A program made the translations under genes and the position numbers. From the NCBI GenBank assembly GCA_018712885.1, contig DVGE01000274.1:1-16418 (forward strand): a DNA stretch of 16,418 bases, given 5' to 3'. The DNA is from Candidatus Pullichristensenella stercoripullorum. GTDB lineage: Bacteria; Bacillota; Clostridia; Christensenellales; Aristaeellaceae. Positions 1 through 5,629 of the stretch are shown piece by piece. Numbering within the stretch: the first letter of the stretch is position 1; the number at the start of each line of letters is the position of its first letter. The notes below the pieces were generated by a model, which saw only the letters and a program-made list of their open reading frames with translations, ran no database searches and was not told the origin of the DNA.

Positions 1-577
1 CCACGCGGCTGGCGCGGATGATCTCGTCGTAGTCCTCCAGCGGACGTAACATATTTATATATTTGTAAACGCTCTTCATGTAACGGTTGTGCAGGTCCAC
101 GCTGCGCGGGACGACCCACGTCTCCCCCGCGCCATAGGGCAGCAGATCGCCGGTGTAGAGCGTGAGCAGGCGCGTGAATTTGGCGCGCGTTTCCGGGGTG
201 AGCGCCTCGACCTGGGCAAGCTCGTCGCAGAGCGTTTCGAACTCGTAGATGTCGATCTCACAATCGCCGATGAGGTTGAAGCGGTAAGAGCCGCGGTTGG
301 TGGCGATGCAGGAAGGCAACTCGTCGCTGATGCTCGAAAGCAGCGAGCGCGTGCGGCTTACCAGCGTTTTTAGGGCGTTTTCGGGGTTGCTCGATTCATC
401 GTTGGGCCACAGGGCCTCGTAAAGCTCGATGCAGGGCACGCTCTTGCCGCGCTGCAAAATGAGATATTGCAACAGCATGCTCCCCTTTTTGGTCTTACAG
501 ATCTTGTCGTCGCAGACGACGCCGTCGGCGAAAACATGAAAACCGCCGAGCATCTTGATCTGCACCTTGACTGCCAT
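1..577 (-). CDS. SARP/BTAD-family transcriptional regulator, N-terminal part (runs off left edge)
   Basis: The reading frame begins with ATG at 577, preceded by an AAAGGGGG ribosome binding site 9 bases upstream, and stays open for 192 codons to the window edge, so the C-terminus is missing. Residues 1-100 look like an OmpR/PhoB-type winged-helix DNA-binding domain: an N-terminal beta strand (VQIKMLGGFHVF), then LLQYLILQRGKSVP, ELYEALWP, NALKTLVSRTRSLL and a terminal hairpin with NRGSYRFN. From about residue 108 it enters a bacterial transcriptional activator domain (DIYEFETLCDEL, LYTGDLLP, then W154 and the segment NRYMKSVYKYINML). SARP-type proteins with this order activate transcription and often carry extra ATPase or TPR domains after the BTAD; whether this one does is not visible. 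It lies downstream of the pilus-like operon on the same strand, behind its own promoter-like sequence. The target genes are unknown. The family call is confident, the role is not. Confidence 0.82.
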   Translation of the reverse strand, partial: MAVKVQIKMLGGFHVFADGVVCDDKICKTKKGSMLLQYLILQRGKSVPCIELYEALWPNDESSNPENALKTLVSRTRSLLSSISDELPSCIATNRGSYRFNLIGDCEIDIYEFETLCDELAQVEALTPETRAKFTRLLTLYTGDLLPYGAGETWVVPRSVDLHNRYMKSVYKYINMLRPLEDYDEIIRASRV

Positions 578-654
578 CGCTATCGACCCCCTTTGCTACA
601 CAGCCACGAGGCAGTGCGCGTTTCTCGGGCATTTGCGTGACGGGCCGTAAATCT

Positions 655-683
655 ATTGTAACATAGACAGGCGGCTTTGTCAC
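655..683 (-). promoter_or_regulatory. Putative promoter of the SARP/BTAD regulator gene
   Basis: On the minus strand, GTGACA (683-678) and TACAAT (660-655) are separated by 17 bases, a sigma-A-like arrangement about 80 bases upstream of the ATG at 577. The rest of the gap between the regulator and the pilT-like gene (578-751) shows no gene and no convincing terminator hairpin, so read-through from the upstream operon remains possible. Confidence 0.5.
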
Positions 684-751
684 CATATCATTACACAAGA
701 ATTACATGTCGTTTGTTAACTTTTTGCTTTTGTGGCACAGACTTCGGTCTT

Positions 752-1858
752 TTACAGCCGCTTTTCCAGCGTTTCCGGCTGGATGGCGTACAACAGCGCG
801 TCGTCGCGGGTGATCATGCCCTCTTTGCAGAGGCGGTAGAGATCGTTGTCCATGGCGCGCATGCCCTCGGCGGCGCCGGAAAAGATGACGTTGTCGAGCT
901 GATGCACCTTGCCCTCGCGGATCATGTTGCGCACGGCGCGGTTGACGCGCATCACCTCGAACGCCGGCACGCGGCCGCCGTGCGCGCAGGGCAGAAGCTG
1001 CTGGGAGACCACGGCCTGCAGCACCATGGAGAGCTGCACGCGCACCTGCTGCTGCTGCTCGGCGGGGAAGACGTCGATGAGGCGGTCGATGGTCTTGGCC
1101 GCGCCCACGGTGTGCAGCGTGGAAAAGAGCAGATGGCCCGTTTCCGCGGCGGTCAGGGCGGTGGAAATGGTCTCGTAATCGCGCATCTCGCCCAGGAGGA
1201 TGACGTCCGGCGCCTGGCGCAGGGAGGCGCGCAGGGCGGTCTGGAACGTTTCGGTATCGTGGGCGACCTCGCGCTGGGAGACGATGCTCTCGCGGTGCGG
1301 ATAGAGGAATTCTATGGGGTCCTCGATGGTGATGATATGCTCCGAGCGCGTGCGGTCGATGCGGTCGATGAGGCAGGCGAGCGTGGTGCTCTTGCCGCTG
1401 CCGGCGCTGCCGGTGACCAGTACAAGGCCGCGGCGCATGTCCGCCAAGGACATGACCTCCGGCGGGATGTGCAGCGTGGACGCATCCGGCAGGCCGAAGG
1501 GCACGACGCGCAAGACCGCCGCCAGCGTGCCGCGCTGCCGGTAGGCGTTGCAGCGAAACCGACTGACGTCGGCAAGGGAAAAGGAAAAATCGTCGTCGCC
1601 CGTGCGCTCCAGAGAGGCGCTTTCGCGCGTACCGGCGATGCGGTAGATCTCGGCGATCATGCGCGCGGTGTCGGCGGGAAGCATGCGCTCGCGGGTCAGC
1701 GGCAGCATCTTGCCGTCGCACTTGACCGTGACCGGCGCGCCAGGGAGAATGAACAGATCCGAGGCATGCAGGGAAAGCGCGCGCTTGAGCAGCTCCACGA
1801 GCGCGGCTTCATCCCCCATCTCCGCAATGGAGACCGGCGTCAGGCGATCAGCGTCCAT
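752..1858 (-). CDS. PilT-family type IV pilus / secretion ATPase
   Basis: A 368-residue protein that reads as a PilT/PilU-type hexameric ATPase, the cytoplasmic motor that drives pilus retraction. The N-terminal PAS-like part (about 20-125) includes HASDLFILPGAPV, matching the ASDLHI region of the family. The RecA-like core holds a Walker A (GSAGSGKST, 150-158), an Asp box (IITIEDPIEF, about 175-184), a Walker B of PilT type (DVILLGEMRD, 218-227) and a His box (FSTLHT, 245-250). The GEMRD form favours PilT over the PilB/GspE assembly ATPases. The start is ATG at 1858 with GAGGAGG 7 bases upstream; the first 19 bases overlap the end of the preceding gene. It is the last gene of the operon and the only ATPase in it. 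No PilB/GspE partner is visible, so it may work with an extension ATPase encoded elsewhere or power the system alone. The family is very likely; the direction of action is inferred. Confidence 0.93.
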   Translation of the reverse strand: MDADRLTPVSIAEMGDEAALVELLKRALSLHASDLFILPGAPVTVKCDGKMLPLTRERMLPADTARMIAEIYRIAGTRESASLERTGDDDFSFSLADVSRFRCNAYRQRGTLAAVLRVVPFGLPDASTLHIPPEVMSLADMRRGLVLVTGSAGSGKSTTLACLIDRIDRTRSEHIITIEDPIEFLYPHRESIVSQREVAHDTETFQTALRASLRQAPDVILLGEMRDYETISTALTAAETGHLLFSTLHTVGAAKTIDRLIDVFPAEQQQQVRVQLSMVLQAVVSQQLLPCAHGGRVPAFEVMRVNRAVRNMIREGKVHQLDNVIFSGAAEGMRAMDNDLYRLCKEGMITRDDALLYAIQPETLEKRL

Positions 1859-2295
1859 CCCGCATCCTCCTCAAAAGTGATCGCGTCGTTCGCTTCCAGC
1901 CAGCGGGCGGAGACAGCATAGCGATCTGCCTCCGTCAGAGGCAAAAGCTCCACTTCCGCGCAGAAGAAGCGCGTTTCCCCCACGGGGGCGCGATAGGCGA
2001 GCGTCTCCCCCACCCGCACGCCAAACTGGTCAAAGACGAGCTGGGCGTAGTCGTCGCCATTTCCGCCGGCAGCGGCGCGCAAATTTACTAGAATTTGGTC
2101 TGTTTCTTGCAACCAGAGACTAAAGTCTGTTTGTGCGGCATAGTATTCCTCCGCGGCAACGGCGGTGCGCTCGCTCATCTCCATATCGCTGCGGGAGCTG
2201 AAGAGAGAGAGCACGCCGAGCATGGTCATCACCAGCACCACAAGGATCATCAGGATCGTGGAGGCGCCGGGGCCGATCCTTCCCGAGCTTCTCAT
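1840..2295 (-). CDS. Single-span membrane protein, pilin-like accessory protein of the pilus-like operon
   Basis: A 151-residue protein I do not recognise by family. It starts with a short polar stretch (MRSSGRIGPGAS), then one hydrophobic segment at about 13-32 (TILMILVVLVMTMLGVLSLF), followed by an extracytoplasmic-type region of mixed character. This is the layout of a pilin or PilX-like minor pilin, but the usual Gly-Phe-Thr-Leu-x-Glu processing site is absent: no Glu lies at the expected position in the helix. The start ATG at 2295 has an AAAGGAG ribosome binding site and overlaps the stop of the upstream gene by 4 bases (ATGA); the 3' end overlaps the PilT gene by 19 bases. Translational coupling with pilus-type genes suggests a structural or assembly role. 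It contains an AT-rich patch around 2080-2135 with unusual codons that carries one GACTAAAGTC palindrome. Confidence 0.75.
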   Translation of the reverse strand: MRSSGRIGPGASTILMILVVLVMTMLGVLSLFSSRSDMEMSERTAVAAEEYYAAQTDFSLWLQETDQILVNLRAAAGGNGDDYAQLVFDQFGVRVGETLAYRAPVGETRFFCAEVELLPLTEADRYAVSARWLEANDAITFEEDAGWTLIA

Positions 2296-2663
2296 GGTGC
2301 GCTCCTTTCCGGGCGGTAGCAGGCCGTCTGCATCTCTGTCACCATCTTTTCATCGCTGGACACGGTGACCGTGCATGTCTCTAACGCTCCCGCATCGCCG
2401 ACTTCAGTCTGTATATTGCAGGTCACCACGTAGCGCTCGCCATCGAGGGCGTATTCCTCGCGCTCAGGCAGCGTTTCTCCCGCGGTAAAGCGCTCCAAAG
2501 CGTCTTGCGCGAGGATCGCGGCGCGGGTAAGGGCGGCGCTTTCGCGGCTGATGTTGTTGGAGGCGGCGAAAAGGCGCAGGAGCGTCATCGCGGAGAGCGC
2601 CAAAAACAGCGCCACGATGACCAGCTCGCAGAGCATGGCCTTGGTGCGACCGCTTTCCCGCAT
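2292..2663 (-). CDS. Minor-pilin-like protein of the pilus-like operon
   Basis: A 123-residue protein with a charged N-terminus (MRESGRTK), a hydrophobic helix at about 9-33 and a soluble C-terminal part with beta-like text (YALDGERYVVTCNIQTEV, then ETCTVTVSSD). A degenerate prepilin site can be read as K8 followed by AMLCE, which puts a Glu at the fifth position after the possible cut as in true type IV pilins, but the residue before the cut is Lys instead of Gly. It begins at ATG 2663 behind AGGAGGGG and overlaps the next gene by 4 bases. A minor pilin or pseudopilin role fits the N-terminal layout and the neighbours; no specific family is recognised. It holds one GACTTCAGTC palindrome that encodes the residues TEV, also found in the DUF4860-like gene upstream. 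Confidence 0.75.
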   Translation of the reverse strand: MRESGRTKAMLCELVIVALFLALSAMTLLRLFAASNNISRESAALTRAAILAQDALERFTAGETLPEREEYALDGERYVVTCNIQTEVGDAGALETCTVTVSSDEKMVTEMQTACYRPERSAP

Positions 2664-2675
2664 AGCTCTCCCCTC

Positions 2676-3146
2676 CTATTCCCACAGCGCCACATGCGCC
2701 GTATAGTCCTCGCCGCCCGCGCGCACCGTCAGGCGCAGCGCGCTTTCCTCCATTTGCGCGGAAAAGCCGTCCAGCGCGGCGATGGGCTGCCCCTCCTCGG
2801 GGGCAAAGTCGATATCCGCGGCGGCGAACACCTCATAGAGCGCGCCTTCGTGGGCGTAGATGCGCGTTTCATAGTCCGCGCCGCCGATCTCCTCGCTGAG
2901 GACGAGCATATCATTACCGACTTCAGTCTTTTCAAGTGTCGTACTGCCGGTATTGGCGCGCAGTTTGCCGGTGATATAGGCCATGGCTGTGCGCGCCTCA
3001 TGGTTGACCTCGGCGCGCCCGACCACCGAGCGGTAGACGCCCGCGCCCAGCACCACCGTGAGAAGCGCCATCAGCGCGAAGACGGCCACCGTGAGAAAGA
3101 GGCTCAGGCCGCTGGCGGCGCGCAATCCAAAGCGGCGTTCGTTCAT
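2676..3146 (-). CDS. DUF4860-like protein of the pilus-like operon
   Basis: A 156-residue membrane protein with an N-terminal basic stretch (MNERRFGLRAA), a hydrophobic segment at about 13-37 and a 115-residue external domain. The order TAMAYITGKLRANTG, NDMLVLSEEIGG, YETRIYAHEGALYEVFA and a closing LRLTVRAGGEDY matches what I know of DUF4860 proteins, which occur in Clostridia beside PilC/GspF-type genes; this assignment is from memory of the family. A Gly precedes the hydrophobic helix (SGLSLFL), but no Glu follows at the fifth position, so processing by a prepilin peptidase is doubtful. The start ATG at 3146 overlaps the stop of the upstream gene (ATGA) and has a GAGGAGAGGGGG ribosome binding site. 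Its likely role is a minor pilin or assembly component; this is inferred from neighbours. Confidence 0.8.
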   Translation of the reverse strand: MNERRFGLRAASGLSLFLTVAVFALMALLTVVLGAGVYRSVVGRAEVNHEARTAMAYITGKLRANTGSTTLEKTEVGNDMLVLSEEIGGADYETRIYAHEGALYEVFAAADIDFAPEEGQPIAALDGFSAQMEESALRLTVRAGGEDYTAHVALWE

Positions 3147-3454
3147 GCGCCCGCCCCCTCTCCTCGCTGCACGACGCGCACAGACGGCAGCACGTTGTCG
3201 GCAAAGCTGGAGAAGAACACCGCGTAGTGTTCCTCATCGACGTCCACGCCATAATTTTCCTTGAGATAGGCAAGCGAGGAGGGATAGCGCCCCTCCACCG
3301 CGTAGCAGGTCACCAGCGCGCGGGTGATGGCGTCTTCCAGCAGCGCGCGCTGCTCCTGCGCCGCCTGGCGCGCATTGAAGCTGGCCGCGCCGTAAAACGC
3401 GCCCACCATCAGCGCCATCACGCACAGGGCGATCAGCCAACCGCGTCTTTTCAT
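3143..3454 (-). CDS. Small membrane protein of the pilus-like operon with a pseudopilin-like EGRYP motif
   Basis: A 103-residue protein with a basic start (MKRRG), a hydrophobic segment at about 6-25 and a short external domain. The text AITRALVTCYAVEGRYPSSL (42-61) resembles the conserved helix and YP turn of GspG-like major pseudopilins, where a helix ending in Y..eGrYP leads into the globular head. The following YGVDVDEEHYAVFFSSFA and NVLPSVRVV give the rest of a compact domain. There is no prepilin cleavage site. It begins at ATG 3454 behind AGGGAGG, 11 bases after the PilC-like gene, and overlaps the DUF4860-like gene by 4 bases. It may be the pilin-like subunit or a stub of one; function is not established. 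Confidence 0.75.
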   Translation of the reverse strand: MKRRGWLIALCVMALMVGAFYGAASFNARQAAQEQRALLEDAITRALVTCYAVEGRYPSSLAYLKENYGVDVDEEHYAVFFSSFADNVLPSVRVVQRGEGAGA

Positions 3455-3465
3455 GGGGTCCTCCC

Positions 3466-4524
3466 TTAGAGCATCGAGGAGAGTATGCCGGCCAGCGGCA
3501 GCATCACCGAAAGCAGGATCGCGCCGGCGACGATGGCCAGCAGCGTCACCAGCAAAGGCTCGATGAGCGCCTCGGCGTTGGAGACTTCTCGGTCAAAGCG
3601 TTCGTGGTAAATATCCGCCAGGCGGGAAAGCACGTTGTCCACCTGTCCGGCGGCGGCGCCGGCGCGCAGCATGCGTGCGTGCAGGGAATCGAATACCCCC
3701 GCCTCGCCCACGGCGTCGCTGAACGCCTTGCCCTCGGAAACGGCCTTTTGCACGCTGGCGACCTTTTCGCGCATCGCGCCGGAGCCGGAGAGCTCTTCCA
3801 CCAGCGGCAGCGCGTCCTCGATGGGATAGCCGCTGCCGATGAGCATGGTCATGGCCGAGGCAAAGCGCTCGGCGTTGAGCGCCGTGGTCACGCGCCGCAA
3901 AACGGGCACCCAGCGGCAGAGCCCGTCGAGCACGCGCGCGCGCAGTTTCGTGCGCAAGAGCACGGCGACGATGATGGCCGCGAGGATGAGCGCGCCCACC
4001 AGCGCCATGGCGACGACGCCGATGATCATGCCGACCTGCGTGACGCCCTCGGCCGTGGCATAGAGCCCCGAACCAAGGCTGCGCAGCACCTGCGAAAACA
4101 CCGGCATGACGCAAAAGACCACCACGGCGATGATCGCGCCCATCAGAAGCGTGAGCACGGCGGGATAGAGCACCGCCTGACGGAGGTTGCGGCGCACGCG
4201 CGTCTCGCGGGCGTAGGCGTCGCCCAGGGCGGAGAGCACGTCGTCCAGTTTGCCGGACTGCTCGCCCACGCGCACCATGCGCATGGCATAAGCGGGCAGC
4301 ACCGGCGCGGCCTCCAGCGCCTGCGTCAGCGAGCCGGTCTGGGCAATGGCCTCCGAGAGCCTGGAAAGCGGCGCGCCCGAGCGCGTATCGCGGAAATCCT
4401 CGCACAGGGCCGTGAGGCCGTCGGCGAGGGGGATGCCGCTTTTGAGCACCATGGCTGCCTGCGAACAGAACAGGGCCGTTTCTTCGGCGCTGAGGCAGCC
4501 GGGCGTGTTTTTGGAAGGTGTCAA
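3466..4524 (-). CDS. PilC/GspF-family type II secretion / type IV pilus inner-membrane platform protein (TTG start)
   Basis: A 352-residue polytopic membrane protein of the T2SS protein F family, the platform that couples the motor ATPase to pilus assembly. Two homologous T2SSF domains are visible: the first at about 15-140 (ETALFCSQAAMVLKSGIPL, MVRVGEQSGKLDDVL) and the second at about 215-335 (AERFASAMTMLIGSGYPI, MLRAGAAAGQVDNVLSRLA). Hydrophobic spans follow the first domain (about 120-200) and close the protein (LLVTLLAIVAGAILLSVMLP). It is shorter than the usual roughly 400 residues because the N-terminal extension is reduced. The start codon is TTG at 4524, sharing four bases with the TGA stop of the transglutaminase gene (TTGA) and placed 7 bases after AGGAGG. 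Such coupling suggests that the two products are made together. Confidence 0.92.
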   Translation of the reverse strand: MTPSKNTPGCLSAEETALFCSQAAMVLKSGIPLADGLTALCEDFRDTRSGAPLSRLSEAIAQTGSLTQALEAAPVLPAYAMRMVRVGEQSGKLDDVLSALGDAYARETRVRRNLRQAVLYPAVLTLLMGAIIAVVVFCVMPVFSQVLRSLGSGLYATAEGVTQVGMIIGVVAMALVGALILAAIIVAVLLRTKLRARVLDGLCRWVPVLRRVTTALNAERFASAMTMLIGSGYPIEDALPLVEELSGSGAMREKVASVQKAVSEGKAFSDAVGEAGVFDSLHARMLRAGAAAGQVDNVLSRLADIYHERFDREVSNAEALIEPLLVTLLAIVAGAILLSVMLPLAGILSSML

Positions 4525-5363
4525 TATACCGCCTCCTCCGTGTACTGCTTGATGTTGGTATGGGTCACGGCAGAGGTGGCGTCATAGCGCACCCATTCGC
4601 CGTCGATGTAGATATTGTTCCAAGCGTGGTAGGTGATGTCCGCATACCCCATGACCATCTGCGTAGGAACGCCCTGCGAGCGCAACAGCGCGCCCATCAG
4701 CGCGGAAAAATCGAAGCAGATGCCCATCTTCGTCTCCAACATATCGTCGATGTCCGGCACATAGCCGGACTGCTGGCCCGCGGCCACCATCATGGCGGCC
4801 ATGTAGTCGTAGATATAGTTGGAGGTGACGTACTGGTAGACGGCGTTCACCTTTTCCTGGTCGGTGTCAAGGCCGGCGCACAATTCGTTGCCCAACTGGA
4901 CAACGGCGCTGTCGGGCGTATACCAGGTATAGCGGTTGGGGCCGAGGAAGGGCGCGTTTTCATCGCTCATCTCCGGCCGCAGCGTGCGGGAGAGCACCTG
5001 CGAATAGCTGTTGCCCTCCACCTGCTGGTAGACGACCAGCGAGTATTCGCGGTTGCCGTCCTGCAGGGGGTAGACGTCGTACTGCCCATCGCCGTCGAGG
5101 TCGTAGGTATACTGGTTCGCGCCGGTGATGCGCACTTTGAGTTTCTTGCTGCTGGACATCCTGACCATGACATAGCCCTGGTCGATGTTGCTGGCGTCCA
5201 CCGTGGCGCCGCCGCTTTCATAGACCGTAGAGCCCGTGGCCTCGGGGTAGATGGCTACCGACGCGGCCACGGCCAGCAATGTGAGCAAAACGGCCATGGC
5301 CGCAGCGAACATCGCTCCGGCCTTTTCCCGCCCATGGCGCCCGCGCCCTGGCTCGCTCCGCAT
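4521..5363 (-). CDS. Membrane-anchored transglutaminase-like protein, first gene of the pilus-like operon
   Basis: A 280-residue protein with a basic N-terminus, one hydrophobic segment at about 18-38 and an external part. A middle domain (about 55-130) contains a DLDGDGQYD stretch like a calcium-binding or dockerin-type loop, and the C-terminal half is a transglutaminase-like cysteine-protease fold. The catalytic triad is readable as Cys216 (KMGICFDFSALM), His246 (YHAWNNIYI) and Asp261 (VRYDAT), all in the order expected for the superfamily. Known members crosslink or cleave peptides; here the substrate is unknown. ATG 5363 has only a poor ribosome binding site; ATG 5312 (residue 18), preceded by AAAAGG, is an alternative that would start at the membrane segment. 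It is the promoter-proximal gene and is joined to the PilC-like gene by a 4-base overlap, so it may process or crosslink the surface appendage. The family is confident, the role inferred. Confidence 0.88.
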   Translation of the reverse strand: MRSEPGRGRHGREKAGAMFAAAMAVLLTLLAVAASVAIYPEATGSTVYESGGATVDASNIDQGYVMVRMSSSKKLKVRITGANQYTYDLDGDGQYDVYPLQDGNREYSLVVYQQVEGNSYSQVLSRTLRPEMSDENAPFLGPNRYTWYTPDSAVVQLGNELCAGLDTDQEKVNAVYQYVTSNYIYDYMAAMMVAAGQQSGYVPDIDDMLETKMGICFDFSALMGALLRSQGVPTQMVMGYADITYHAWNNIYIDGEWVRYDATSAVTHTNIKQYTEEAVY

Positions 5364-5416
5364 GCAGCTTTCCCGATCCTTTCCGCTCCAGTCTTTTCCC
5401 TCGGCTGGCGGGCTTA

Positions 5417-5431
5417 GGTTACATTGTAACC
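5417..5431. promoter_or_regulatory. 15-bp palindrome in the leader of the pilus-like operon (candidate operator)
   Basis: GGTTACA-T-TGTAACC is a perfect inverted repeat around a single central base. It lies about 13-27 bases downstream of the inferred transcription start of the pilus-like operon and about 54 bases before its first ATG, where a repressor could block transcription. The 8-mer ATTGTAAC also occurs at 655-662, over the -10 of the regulator gene promoter. Confidence 0.5.
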
Positions 5432-5450
5432 CAAGTCTCTTTACATCCTT

Positions 5451-5479
5451 ATTTTAGCAACTTGACCATCAGAAGTCAA
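5451..5479 (-). promoter_or_regulatory. Promoter of the transglutaminase-pilus-like operon
   Basis: On the minus strand, TTGACT (5479-5474) and TAAAAT (5456-5451) are spaced by 17 bases, a good sigma-A match in an AT-rich intergenic stretch. It lies about 90 bases upstream of the first ATG of the operon. The packed genes downstream show no other promoter of this quality, so the seven genes probably share this one. Confidence 0.6.
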
Positions 5480-5586
5480 CGCCCATCGTAACAATTTCAA
5501 AAAATTGCCATACGCGATACCATATGTAGAAAAGTCTTCAAAGTTGCGCGGCGCAAGCGCGGGCTTTGCCGTTTCCAGAACAAACG

Positions 5587-5619
5587 CGGCATGGGGCGGC
5601 GCTCGCCTTCCCCATGCCG
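5587..5619 (-). terminator. Rho-independent terminator of the marR-ABC operon
   Basis: A perfect 10-bp stem (CGGCATGGGG with CCCCATGCCG) encloses a 13-base loop that can form an additional GGCG/CGCC pairing. It begins 11 bases after the stop of the second ABC gene and on the minus strand is followed by the modest T-rich run CGTTTGTTCT. It separates this operon from the promoter of the pilus-like operon. Confidence 0.7.
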
Positions 5620-5629
5620 TTTGATCGTG

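Noticed and set aside
737..752. AGAC-TTCG-GTCT hairpin just after the pilT-like stop as a terminator
   Set aside because: The stem is only 4 bp and on the transcribed (minus) strand no T-run follows. It is kept only as a copy of the recurring palindrome.
677..1921. A 414-codon plus-strand open frame opposite the pilT-like gene
   Set aside because: The minus strand has all PilT motifs; the plus-strand product has no recognisable domain.
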